From assembly GCA_937890875.1 (NCBI GenBank), contig CALAEB010000090.1, positions 1 to 17,362 of the forward strand: a stretch of 17,362 nucleotides of DNA, written 5' to 3'. The position numbers and the translations under genes are program-made. The stretch is from an uncultured Anaerolineaceae bacterium (GTDB lineage Bacteria; Chloroflexota; Anaerolineae; Anaerolineales; Anaerolineaceae). Under the pieces are notes generated by a model. It did not search any database. It was not told the origin of the DNA and was given only the letters and a program-made list of their open reading frames with translations. This document shows positions 1 to 8,367 of this stretch, one piece after another; position 1 is the first letter of the stretch, and the number at the start of each line of letters is the position of its first letter.

Positions 1-13
1 CATCACAACAGTG

Positions 14-48
14 AAAAAATTACTGCTTTGGCGTTTTCAAACAGCAAT
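14..48 (-). terminator. Probable intrinsic terminator after the large GGDEF/EAL receptor gene
   Basis: On the minus strand, about 38 bases after the stop codon at 87-89, the sequence can form an imperfect stem. ATTGCTGTTTG (48-38) pairs with CAAAGCAGTAAT (30-19), with one mismatch and one bulge and a seven-base loop. Six T residues follow directly (19-14). The stem is AT-rich, so termination may be partial. No other gene is visible between this point and the window edge. Confidence 0.5.
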
Positions 49-86
49 TCGAAATCTGAAAAGAAATGGCTGTAATTCCGTATCGA

Positions 87-3000
87 TCAGCGATCCTCAT
101 CCGAAGAAAAGAACCCGATTCCGAAATTTCCCTGCCCTTTTACCCGGTACAATGCCATGTCCGCCGAACGGTATAAGGTTTGGAAATCTTTCCCGTCTTC
201 AGGATAGATGGAGACGCCCATGCTGCATGAAACAGTGATCGGGTCGGCAACGGAAGGGGCATCCTTGTCCGGCAGAACACAAAGGTTAAACCCGCGCTGC
301 TTGATAAAGGACGCAAAAAATTCGCCCTTCAGCATGGTAACCAAAGTATTCAATTGCTCCGCTATCTGCGCTCTGGATTCCACATTATTCAGGAATACCA
401 CAAATTCGTCCCCGCCGATTCGTGAAATAATATCGTCCTTGTGAAAGACTGTGTTCAAAATTTCGGACAGTCCCTGCAAAATCACATCCCCGTATGGATG
501 GCCGCACCCATCGTTCACGCTCTTAAAATCATCCAGATCAACAATGATGAAGGCGTGCGAAACGCTCGCGCTGCTGTTTTCAATAGCGGTGGCAACCAGA
601 TATTCCAAAGCAGACTTATTGAACAATCCGGTCAGGCTGTCGCGCTGCACCTCATACATTAACTTTGATATCTTCTTTTTCTCCGCGTCGATGTTATGGA
701 ACAGGCCGAGACCGCTGATCGCATTGCCTTCGCTGTCATACTGTAGAATGCTGTTCATCCGGTACCACAGATATTCGCCATCCGGCTGAAAAGCCCCTGC
801 GACTCGGACTTCAAGCTTCCCTTTCGGTTCCCCACTTAGCAGGCGGGATAAAAATACGCTCCGGTCATCCTCGTGGACCAAGCGAGATTCGTAAATAAAT
901 TTGCTGAAATCCGGGATCGTTTTGGTATTCGTCACCAAACCTTCCGGTACTTCCGTCTTGCAGTGCAAGATCAGCCGGTCTTCGCCAAAATCGTACTCAT
1001 AAATGGTTGAATCGGTACATTTCACCAACAGCTGGCAACGCTCAACTTCAGATTTCAACGTATCGATCGCGTTCTTCCGATCCGTAATGTCGACCATGAT
1101 AAACAACATCGCCGGACGGCCGTCATCCGCCATCAATCGCTGGCCTTTCTGTTCCATCCAGATAACCGTGCCGTCCTTTTTGACATAGCGGGCCTCAAAG
1201 CTGAAATCACCGTCTTCCGGGGTCTCCAGAATAATCCGATTCACCATTTCCCGATCTTCCGGATAAATTAAATTTACAAACCCGTTTTGGATAATGGCAT
1301 GAAATTCATCATTGGAATATCCGATAAATCCAAGCAGCCGGAAATTATAAAAATAGATCGAATAATCCGAATCAAGATAGCAGCCCACCGCGCATCCCGG
1401 ATAATTCTTATTCAGCACTTTGTATCGCGTCTTTTCGTTCCAAAAGATACTTTTCTGCTCATTCGGGGTTAAATCTGAAATATAAGTGATCAGCAGCGCG
1501 TCGATCAGATATTCCCCGGTCTCTGCTGTCAAAGATCCGGACATCTTCAGCTGGGTTTCCATGATCTCTGCTGTAATTTGCGTCTGCCAGAATGACAGCA
1601 GGACAAAAAAGTCCTGATGCCCCTCATAATCGATTTTGTGCGAAAAGTGATCGACCCGATACGATAAAGGCATCGAATTGATATTGCGCTCTTCTTTCTG
1701 CAGCTGATGCCATTCGGCTTTCGTCAGCATTCCGCCCGGATAAGCGGGATCAAAGATATAAACGTCAGGCGTCATCAGGGACACCGCTTTATCCGGATTC
1801 CGTTCAACATACAGAGCGTTGAGAAAAGTTTCAAATCTTTCGATCACTGCAGTATCCGCACAATCCAGGTCGCTGTCCAACGGAATTTCGCGATAATAGT
1901 CATAACTCCATTCATTGAGGCTGGTCGGCCCGGAATCCAGCAGCGTTTCAAATTCTTCTTTCGGCATCGGTTTCGAAAAATAATATCCCTGGGCATAAAG
2001 ACAGCCGACGCTCAGCAGAAAATCTTTTTGCTTTTCGGTTTCAACCCCTTCGCAAATCACCTGGATATTTAAGGATTGAGCCATTTCCACCACATGCGTC
2101 AGAATGTTCTTGGTCCTTTGGGAGATATAAGTTTCGGAAAGGAATTCCCGGTCCAATTTGAGGATATCAAACGGTGTCAGGTTCAGCAACGTTAACGAAG
2201 AGTACCCGGATCCGAAGTCATCAATCGAGATCAGATAACCAAGTTCTTTGACCTTCATCAATATCGGCTGCGCGCTCTCCATTTCCGCCAGCGTTGTTTC
2301 CGTAACCTCGAGCTCAATCATATACTTGGGAATATAATATTTGTTAAGAAGTGCGCTCAATTTCTCAATATAATGCTCATCGGCCATATGGATCCGGGAT
2401 TGGTTGACAGAGATCGGAATCACTTTCTTTTCCTGAAGGATCCTTTCCCGAACCAATTTGCAGGTCTCTTCCAAAACATAATCATCCAGCTTCAGAATAA
2501 AACCATTCTGCTCGAAAAGGGGGACAAAATCTCCGGGAAACAAAAATCCCTTCTCCTTGCTCCGCCATCGGACCAGCGTTTCCGCGCCGATGATTTTTCC
2601 TGTCCGCATGTTATACTTCGGCTGAAAGTAGACCTCAAACTCACGCTCGGCCAACGCTTTGAACTGCAAGTCTTCCAGCGCTTTTTCAAAATTCAGTTTT
2701 TCCTGGATCCGGTCATTATAATAAACCAAATCAGACGGACCATTTTTGGTTTCCGCCCTGGCCAGTTCCGCCCGGTCGATCGCCGTTGTAATTTCCATCT
2801 CGTTATCCTGGATCAGATACACGCCAAAATTCAGTTTCAAAGAGATAGAAGTGTCTCCTTTGACAAATGAACTGGCGGCCTGTCCCCAATCGAAAAGAAG
2901 CTGTCCCAGATATTCTTCACCCGGATAAGGGACCAGGCAGAGGAAATGATCTGCCTTCACTCGCACCAGTGTAACCGGGTTCTCCGGTTCACCGCGGAGA

Positions 3001-4808
3001 ACCGACGCAACAAACCGGATGACATCATCTCCGACCGTACGGCTGTAATGATCGTTGATGATATCAAAATAAGCAATATCCATCGACACAACTGCGTAGT
3101 TCTTTTGCCTGTTCAAGCGGAGGATCGAATTACCCTCTTTCTCCAGCCAGCGAAGATTCTTCAATCCGGTGATCTCATCCTCATAAGCCGTAATATAAAG
3201 TATCTGGGCGGCTTTCCTGCGGCTGAGAAAGACATAAATTGAGGCAATAACCACGATCACCAGTAAACCGGCCAGCACTTCAGGATATTTGGAAAAGAAT
3301 TCCCAAAGCGTGGCAGGGGTTTGAACCAGTACTGTCTCCTGAACAATGATGTCGGAAATTTTGGCTGTTCCAAGCAACTGGATCTGTTTGTTCAGGATGC
3401 TGATCAGCAGCGGATTTGTCTTCCAGTTAACGCCATAACTGATCGGAATCGAAAATCCGCCGCTCAGCGTTGAAACCAAGTCACGGTTCCCCTTCTGATT
3501 CAGCAGCTGCTGGGCTTCATAGACGCTGACATAGGTGATATCCTGACTCCCGCCTTTCACCGCTTGGACACAGTCAGACATTACACTGCAGACGGTTATC
3601 TTCTCCGCGGGATGCTTCTCATCCCGGTATTGAACTGAATAAACAATACTGGGATGAATGATTACCGAAGGGTTGCTCTCCGGCTGATAATCGTCCCGGG
3701 TAATACTGGTATACTGCATGCTTACATACGGAATCGTCCGTTCAATCTCTGGATACTCCAATAAAATGGATTCAAAAGTCAGCTCGACGATGATGTCCGC
3801 TTCATTATCCTGCACCTTCTCCAACTGGTCGCGATAAGAATCGGATTCAACATATTCCAGCTCAACGCCCATATTTTTCGCAATCTGCCGCAGGATCGTA
3901 TTTTCAAAACCGCCATAGGCTTGTTCTGTTTCGTCAAAATACGTCAACGGGTCCCGATAGGCCGAGGCTACGACCCGCAGTTTTTTGTGCCCGGCCAAAT
4001 AAGCTTTCTCTTCATTGGTATAAGCGACTTCGACCGCCTTCCTGGATCCATAATGCCGTTCGTACAACAAGCCCTGATAATTCGGTATATCGAATTCGAC
4101 CAGCCCAATTGCGCGATCCACCTGATCAATCAGTTCGGTATTTCCTTTTTTTGTGATCACATAAAAGGGCATATAACCAAAGCGGGAAACAATTTTCATA
4201 CCGGCGGGCAGCAGTTTCTCTGAAAGCGCCATGGCATCAACGTCGCCGTTTTCCACCGCCTGCCTCATCTGCAGCGGATCTGAATACTCAATGATTTCTT
4301 TAATCACAAAATTATTTTTTTCCGCGTGTTCCCGCAATTGGTCCGCGCGGGAACCGCCAGACAGGGAAGCCACAGTCATCCCGTTAAACTTCTCAAAATC
4401 ATCAAAGGCGTATTCCGCATCCATCCGTACCGCAAGCGCGCCGGAATCATACCCGAAAGGATTGCGGGAATATTCGAAAATTTCTTCCCGCGCGGGGACA
4501 TGATCCACCAATGTCATCAGATCGATCTCACCGGCTTCGATCTTTTGCAGACATTCCCCCCAGGTACATTCAACAAAGTCATAATTCCAATGTGTGTAAT
4601 CGGCAATCCGCTGAAGATAATCATACCCATAGCCGCTGCGGACACCATCATCAGCCAAATCCTGATAGGATTCCGAACGGAAATATCCAATCCGGATCGT
4701 TTCGGATTGAGGTTGAATATCCGCAGCCAGTACGCTGGAAATAAAGGCCAAAGCAAATAAAACCGCCAAAACAACCGGCGAGCGTTTTCGTTTATTGTTT
4801 TCCGTCAT
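87..4808 (-). CDS. Giant membrane c-di-GMP enzyme: two solute-binding domains, TM, GGDEF, EAL, NTF2-like, PAS-PAS, GGDEF
   Basis: A 1573-residue protein predicted to sense a small solute outside the cell and to make and/or break cyclic-di-GMP inside. Approximate domains: signal or anchor segment 8-29; two SBP_bac_3-like periplasmic-binding domains 34-255 and 276-495; TM 512-528; degenerate GGDEF 540-715, where the signature reads KADHF; EAL 720-955; SnoaL/NTF2-like 985-1115; two PAS domains 1120-1245 and 1255-1375; intact GGDEF 1385-1573 (signature RIGGDEF). The EAL domain keeps DDFGSG, EVTET, LKLD, EGVE and QGYYFSKP but reads ETL instead of EAL, so phosphodiesterase activity is likely but unproven. 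The last GGDEF has HKDD where the RxxD inhibitory site would be. I chose the ATG at 4808 because it has an AGAGGG site about 8 bases upstream and puts the signal peptide at the N terminus. An in-frame ATG at 4859 would add 17 residues. It appears to be a single-gene unit. Domain calls come from motifs; the ligand is unknown. Confidence 0.9.
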   Translation of the reverse strand: MTENNKRKRSPVVLAVLFALAFISSVLAADIQPQSETIRIGYFRSESYQDLADDGVRSGYGYDYLQRIADYTHWNYDFVECTWGECLQKIEAGEIDLMTLVDHVPAREEIFEYSRNPFGYDSGALAVRMDAEYAFDDFEKFNGMTVASLSGGSRADQLREHAEKNNFVIKEIIEYSDPLQMRQAVENGDVDAMALSEKLLPAGMKIVSRFGYMPFYVITKKGNTELIDQVDRAIGLVEFDIPNYQGLLYERHYGSRKAVEVAYTNEEKAYLAGHKKLRVVASAYRDPLTYFDETEQAYGGFENTILRQIAKNMGVELEYVESDSYRDQLEKVQDNEADIIVELTFESILLEYPEIERTIPYVSMQYTSITRDDYQPESNPSVIIHPSIVYSVQYRDEKHPAEKITVCSVMSDCVQAVKGGSQDITYVSVYEAQQLLNQKGNRDLVSTLSGGFSIPISYGVNWKTNPLLISILNKQIQLLGTAKISDIIVQETVLVQTPATLWEFFSKYPEVLAGLLVIVVIASIYVFLSRRKAAQILYITAYEDEITGLKNLRWLEKEGNSILRLNRQKNYAVVSMDIAYFDIINDHYSRTVGDDVIRFVASVLRGEPENPVTLVRVKADHFLCLVPYPGEEYLGQLLFDWGQAASSFVKGDTSISLKLNFGVYLIQDNEMEITTAIDRAELARAETKNGPSDLVYYNDRIQEKLNFEKALEDLQFKALAEREFEVYFQPKYNMRTGKIIGAETLVRWRSKEKGFLFPGDFVPLFEQNGFILKLDDYVLEETCKLVRERILQEKKVIPISVNQSRIHMADEHYIEKLSALLNKYYIPKYMIELEVTETTLAEMESAQPILMKVKELGYLISIDDFGSGYSSLTLLNLTPFDILKLDREFLSETYISQRTKNILTHVVEMAQSLNIQVICEGVETEKQKDFLLSVGCLYAQGYYFSKPMPKEEFETLLDSGPTSLNEWSYDYYREIPLDSDLDCADTAVIERFETFLNALYVERNPDKAVSLMTPDVYIFDPAYPGGMLTKAEWHQLQKEERNINSMPLSYRVDHFSHKIDYEGHQDFFVLLSFWQTQITAEIMETQLKMSGSLTAETGEYLIDALLITYISDLTPNEQKSIFWNEKTRYKVLNKNYPGCAVGCYLDSDYSIYFYNFRLLGFIGYSNDEFHAIIQNGFVNLIYPEDREMVNRIILETPEDGDFSFEARYVKKDGTVIWMEQKGQRLMADDGRPAMLFIMVDITDRKNAIDTLKSEVERCQLLVKCTDSTIYEYDFGEDRLILHCKTEVPEGLVTNTKTIPDFSKFIYESRLVHEDDRSVFLSRLLSGEPKGKLEVRVAGAFQPDGEYLWYRMNSILQYDSEGNAISGLGLFHNIDAEKKKISKLMYEVQRDSLTGLFNKSALEYLVATAIENSSASVSHAFIIVDLDDFKSVNDGCGHPYGDVILQGLSEILNTVFHKDDIISRIGGDEFVVFLNNVESRAQIAEQLNTLVTMLKGEFFASFIKQRGFNLCVLPDKDAPSVADPITVSCSMGVSIYPEDGKDFQTLYRSADMALYRVKGQGNFGIGFFSSDEDR

Positions 4809-5079
4809 AACCAGGCCCTCTTTCCATTCAAAGATTCTTTGCACCAATGCCATTAACATTAAATTTGAAAAAACGACTTCTTCCGCCGATATGCGCCAGT
4901 TCCGCTATTACAGCTTAATGCGCAAAAAAATACTTTTCTGAATATATTGTACAAATGATTATAAAGCTTTTTTCCATATCATTTATCCGCGGCAGCCCTG
5001 TTTCTCACCGGTATGGTAGTTTTCCAAGGGTTCATTTCGTGCCAATCGTCCGAAAGTTTGTCTTTCCTTACTGAAGAGC

Positions 5080-5129
5080 TTTTCTATTGCCGCATTTCCA
5101 GTTTACTCGGAAAATGCGGCAATAGAAAA
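5080..5129. repeat. 18-base perfect inverted repeat
   Basis: Left arm TTTTCTATTGCCGCATTT (5080-5097) is the exact reverse complement of the right arm at 5112-5129. The intervening 14 bases can extend the stem with CC/GG pairs around a bulge. On the plus strand it is followed by AATTTTTAATA, and on the minus strand by GCTCTTC with no T run. It could be an intergenic palindrome element, or a terminator in the plus direction, although no plus-strand gene lies nearby. Confidence 0.75.
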
Positions 5130-5265
5130 AATTTTTAATATGCTGTATTCCTGATTTTACACGATAGATAAAGATATCTTTGCTTTAATACTATTAATAC
5201 TACAGTTTTATAAATAAAACTTTATTTTCCTAATAAGCCGCAATTCAAAACATAAAAAGGTATGC

Positions 5266-5309
5266 TGCGGTTGTCTTGTTTGCACAAAGCACAAAACAAG
5301 ACAACCGCA
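5266..5309. repeat. 16-base inverted repeat, GTTGTC-type palindrome, copy 1
   Basis: Left arm TGCGGTTGTCTTGTTT (5266-5281) pairs exactly with 5294-5309 around a 12-base loop. On the minus strand a CCTTTTTATG tract begins about 8 bases past the stem, so a backup terminator for the aromatic operon is possible. The arms and the TTTTGTGCT loop sequence resemble the palindrome at 12689-12731. Confidence 0.75.
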
Positions 5310-5483
5310 AGTTTTCCCTATGTATCCGGATAAGTTTTCCCATGTCTCAAAATATTATCCAACAATCCGAAATATGAGATTACCATTTTTGTAATCGTTG
5401 TTTATGGCATGCAAACCGCAGCGCGAATAGACTTCTCTGCACAACAATTCGCACCATGAGAAACAATTTTGAATAAAACACTG

Positions 5484-5505
5484 AAAAAACTTTCCGGCCG
5501 GACAG
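5484..5505 (-). terminator. Probable intrinsic terminator of the aromatic operon
   Basis: About 38 bases after the aroQ stop, the minus strand reads CTGTCC, then loop GGCC, then GGAAAG, then TTTTTT. The stem is six pairs with one G-A mismatch, and the U run is immediate. An overlapping GACAGTCTGTC palindrome could compete with it. Position and T run make termination likely; the stem is short. Confidence 0.55.
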
Positions 5506-5542
5506 ACTGTCAACAATACAAGGCGTTTTGTTATTCCTGGCT

Positions 5543-5983
5543 TCACCCGGAAGATTTAAATCTCTCCAGCAGAAGGTCCATCGCGCGGCTATAACCGGCA
5601 AAGCCTTCTCCGACCACCGAAGCGATACATACCGGAGCGACATAAGAATGATGACGAAAAGACTCCCGCTGCCGGATATCGGACAGATGAACTTCTACCG
5701 CCGGCAGGGAAACAGATTTGATCGCGTCCGCGATCGCGATGCTGGTATGCGTATAGGCTGCAGGATTGATGATAATCGCGTCAGCCGTTTGATACGCCGC
5801 CTGAATCGCATCCACAAGCGCTCCTTCGTGATTTGACTGTAAAATGGAAACCTCGATGTTTCGCTCGGCAGCCTGCTCCCGAAGATAGGTTTCCAATTGA
5901 GCATAAGTGGCTTTACCGTAAATTTCCGGCTCGCGCACGCCAAGCATATTTAAATTAGGACCGTTCAGAATCAGGATTTTCAT
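5543..5983 (-). CDS. aroQ: 3-dehydroquinate dehydratase, type II
   Basis: Third shikimate step: dehydration of 3-dehydroquinate to 3-dehydroshikimate by the small dodecameric type II enzyme in the cytoplasm. The 146 residues match the usual family length. Visible motifs are LNGPNLNMLG at 6-15 with the catalytic tyrosine at 22 (EIYG), QSNHEG at 49-54, NPAAYTHTS at 73-81 with its asparagine and histidine, EVHLSDI at 97-103 and the active-site arginine in RESFRHHS (106-113). The ATG at 5983 overlaps the aroE-aroK stop as ATGA and follows a GGAG site inside the upstream gene, so translation is probably coupled. An in-frame ATG at 6061 would add 26 unrelated residues. This is the last gene of the operon although it catalyses an early step. 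Identity is near certain. Confidence 0.96.
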   Translation of the reverse strand: MKILILNGPNLNMLGVREPEIYGKATYAQLETYLREQAAERNIEVSILQSNHEGALVDAIQAAYQTADAIIINPAAYTHTSIAIADAIKSVSLPAVEVHLSDIRQRESFRHHSYVAPVCIASVVGEGFAGYSRAMDLLLERFKSSG

Positions 5984-7209
5984 TTTTCTCCAATCACCCG
6001 GAGAATTTCCCGGGTCGTCTCTTCCAGCGGACAATTGTTCTCGACCGTATAATCGCTGCAAGCCAGATAATACGGCAGCCGGGTCTCGTACATCCGGCGG
6101 AGTGTTTCCAAATTTTCGGAAAGCGGTCTGCCCGCAGTTGGCAGCGCGGAAAGTTCGCGGCGCAGAAAGACCACTTTTCCATTCTGCCGGAGCGCCGTCC
6201 GGTTTTCCGGACGCAGGACCACTCCCCCGCCGCCGGCGATTACCAATCCGTGTTCTTTTCCTTTTTCAGCCGTGATTTCCGCTTCCAGGTCGCGAAACGC
6301 GGGCTCGCCATCATCCGCAAAGATCTGCGGAATCATTTTGCCGGCCCGGCGGACGATCTCCAGATCGATATCCACAAAGGTTTTGCCGGTTAATGCCGCG
6401 ACCCGTTCCCCGAGCGTGCTCTTCCCGCTGCCCGGCATGCCGACCAACACAATATTCTGAATTTGCCGGAGCATACGGTTCAGAACGGATTCGATCCGTC
6501 CGTCATCCATGATCCTCCCGAGGAAAATTTCCGAAGCGTATTTTGCCTGCGCTACGAGCATCGACATCCCGCTGCCGGCAGGAATCCCTTTTTCCCGCGC
6601 CTGAAGGACCAGATCCGTGCAGAGCGGATTATAGATCACATCCAAAACACCTTCACAGGCCGGGAAATCAGCCAAATTCATCAGCGATTCTCCATTATTC
6701 GGGTACATCCCAACCGGGGTTGTGTTGACCAGAATCTGGGCGTCCCGGTGACGATTCAGATGTTCATAAGTCACCGCTCCGCCGCGGGAAACGATGACGA
6801 CTTCCCTTGCGCCCCGATCCCTGACGACGGCTGCCGCCGTCGCGCTGGTACCGCCGCTCCCCAAAATCAGAACCTTTTTCCCGCAAAAATCGATCGAGGC
6901 GTTTCCCGCCATGAACAGGAATCCGGCATAATCGGTATTAAACCCATGCAGCCCATCTTTTCGAACGATGACCGTATTCACACTGCCAATTTTTTTTGCC
7001 TCTTCAGAGATGTGCGCCAGCAGCGGGAGTATCCGTTTCTTATACGGAATAGTGACATTAAACCCATCCAGCGGGCAGGCCTTCAGAAATGTGTCAAACG
7101 CCTCCTGTGCGACAGGAACCAATTCATATTCATATGCCCCTCCAGAGAGCAGCTGATGAATCGGTTTCGAATAACTGTGCCCAAGTTTCTCACCAATCAG
7201 TCCGAACAT
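5980..7209 (-). CDS. aroE-aroK: Fused shikimate dehydrogenase-shikimate kinase
   Basis: A 409-residue two-enzyme polypeptide for steps four and five of the shikimate pathway. Residues 1-247 are shikimate dehydrogenase (NADPH type): HSYSKP at 11-16 for shikimate binding, NVTIPYKK at 51-58 with the catalytic lysine, GFNTDY at 89-94 with the catalytic aspartate, GSGGTS at 117-122 for the nucleotide, and VNTTPVGM. Residues 252-409 are shikimate kinase: Walker A GMPGSGKST at 257-265, DIDLE at 280-284, FRDLE at 305-309, the AGGGG shikimate loop at 325-329, the lid with GRPLSE, and the RLPYY arginine. The linker is only a few residues. I chose the ATG at 7209 because AGAGG lies eight bases before it and AroE proteins start near this point. 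An ATG at 7278 lies inside pheA. It begins four bases after the pheA stop. No catalytic residue appears lost, so both halves are probably active. Confidence 0.95.
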   Translation of the reverse strand: MFGLIGEKLGHSYSKPIHQLLSGGAYEYELVPVAQEAFDTFLKACPLDGFNVTIPYKKRILPLLAHISEEAKKIGSVNTVIVRKDGLHGFNTDYAGFLFMAGNASIDFCGKKVLILGSGGTSATAAAVVRDRGAREVVIVSRGGAVTYEHLNRHRDAQILVNTTPVGMYPNNGESLMNLADFPACEGVLDVIYNPLCTDLVLQAREKGIPAGSGMSMLVAQAKYASEIFLGRIMDDGRIESVLNRMLRQIQNIVLVGMPGSGKSTLGERVAALTGKTFVDIDLEIVRRAGKMIPQIFADDGEPAFRDLEAEITAEKGKEHGLVIAGGGGVVLRPENRTALRQNGKVVFLRRELSALPTAGRPLSENLETLRRMYETRLPYYLACSDYTVENNCPLEETTREILRVIGEK

Positions 7210-7213
7210 GGGT

Positions 7214-8359
7214 TTATCCTCTGATTTCGCTGTAGCTCCCCAAAAAGGCAAAGGTGTCCGGTCCCGATTCAAGATCACTCAACAGCCGGATCACATCTTC
7301 CGAGTAGAGAGAAGCTTCAAAATCAAAATAAAACATGAACTCAAAGTCCTTGCCGGAAATCGGGCGGCTTTCCAGCTTGGTCAGGTTCAGCCCCAAAGCG
7401 GAAAACTTTGCGATCATCTCATAAAGCGAACCGGGCCGGTGGGGCAGTGTGAGCATCAGGCTGATCCTGTCCGCCCCGGGATAAACTTCCAGCGACTTCG
7501 AGATACAAATAAACCGCGTGGTATTGAATTCATTATTCTGAACCGCGTCATCCAGCGTCGTTAATCCATACAGTTCGGCGCAATTTGCCGAAGAAATCGC
7601 CGCCACATCATCCCGGCCGGATTCGGCCACCAGTTTTGCCGCCACAGCTGTATTTTCACAAACGGTGACTTTCATCTCCTTGTGTCTCCGCAGGAACTCA
7701 CTGCACTGGCCGATCGCCTGTTCATGCGAGAAAATTTCGCGGACCGAATCCATTTTCGTCCCCGGTTTTGCCAGCAGTGTATGCGAGATCAGCAGTTTGA
7801 TGCTGCGGGCGATTTTGAAGTCATATTTCTTCATCAGGTCATAAACTTTGGTCACCGAGCCATAGGAACTGTTTTCAATCGGCAGAATTCCATACTGGCA
7901 CAGACCGTTCTGAACCGCCTGGAATACGCCCTCAAAATGACGGAAATAAACGATCGACGGCAAAGAGAAAAGCCGGTCGCAGGCCAACTGCGAATAAGCG
8001 CCTTCAATTCCCTGGCAGGCAACGGTCGCTTTCGCCGGAAACAGCATCGGCGTATCCGCCAGCGCTTTGGAGATCTCACCGGCCAATTTGCCGCCTGTCT
8101 GCAGGATCCGGTTCTGGTAGCTCCTGCTGAGGTCAAATAACATCGAAAAAAGTATTTTCGCGTAGACTTCGTTGCCATCCCCAGCCAGCTGTGTCACACG
8201 GGTCAAAATCTCCCGTTCCCGCGTCCGGTCCAAAACCGGGCGCCCTTGTTCCTTTTTATAAGCGGCCACTTCGGCTGTTTTTTCCATCCGCCGGACCAGC
8301 AGCGAAACCAGTTGTCCGTCGATATCATCAATCTGAGAACGTATTGATTGCAAATCCAT
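7214..8359 (-). CDS. pheA: Bifunctional chorismate mutase/prephenate dehydratase (P-protein)
   Basis: Converts chorismate to prephenate and then to phenylpyruvate, committing carbon to phenylalanine. In 381 residues: an AroQ-class chorismate mutase at 1-85 (IRSQIDDIDGQLVSLL at the N terminus, KKEQGRPVLDRTRE at 35-48), prephenate dehydratase at about 112-285 with the catalytic NTTRF at 279-283, and an ACT domain at about 297-375 with GSLYE (310-314) and ESRP (330-333), the motifs that bind phenylalanine for feedback inhibition. Start choice: the ATG at 8359 has GAAGGA four to five bases upstream and gives the usual P-protein beginning (MDLQSIR). A GTG at 8371, overlapping the aroC stop as GTGA, is possible but its nearest purine run is too close. 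The chorismate mutase formed here also feeds the TyrA product of the same operon. Confidence 0.95.
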   Translation of the reverse strand: MDLQSIRSQIDDIDGQLVSLLVRRMEKTAEVAAYKKEQGRPVLDRTREREILTRVTQLAGDGNEVYAKILFSMLFDLSRSYQNRILQTGGKLAGEISKALADTPMLFPAKATVACQGIEGAYSQLACDRLFSLPSIVYFRHFEGVFQAVQNGLCQYGILPIENSSYGSVTKVYDLMKKYDFKIARSIKLLISHTLLAKPGTKMDSVREIFSHEQAIGQCSEFLRRHKEMKVTVCENTAVAAKLVAESGRDDVAAISSANCAELYGLTTLDDAVQNNEFNTTRFICISKSLEVYPGADRISLMLTLPHRPGSLYEMIAKFSALGLNLTKLESRPISGKDFEFMFYFDFEASLYSEDVIRLLSDLESGPDTFAFLGSYSEIRG

Positions 8360-8367
8360 AGAATCCT

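Larger units (their letters stand above)
4809..5542. other. 734-base intergenic region between aroQ and the large receptor gene
   Basis: I see no credible gene here on either strand. The short open frames at 5355-5643 on the minus strand overlap the aroQ end and look like chance. Holdings: a probable operon terminator just after aroQ (5484-5505), two long palindromes (5266-5309 and 5080-5129), and an AT-rich stretch from about 5130 to 5260. On the minus strand a TATAAT lies at 4963-4958, about 150 bases before the receptor start. It has no convincing -35 partner, so I do not list it as a promoter. Confidence 0.6.

Noticed and set aside
4958..4963. TATAAT on the minus strand as the promoter of the large receptor gene
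   Set aside because: The hexamer is perfect but no acceptable -35 is found at 16-18 bases, and the region is AT-rich enough for chance.
5355..5643. Small minus-strand frames downstream of and overlapping the aroQ end
   Set aside because: They have no ribosome binding site, overlap aroQ or cross the probable terminator at 5484-5505, and show no recognisable domain.
6463..7224. 253-codon plus-strand open frame opposite aroE
   Set aside because: It is fully antisense to the aroE half of a clear gene, shows no recognisable domain, and looks like a codon-bias shadow.
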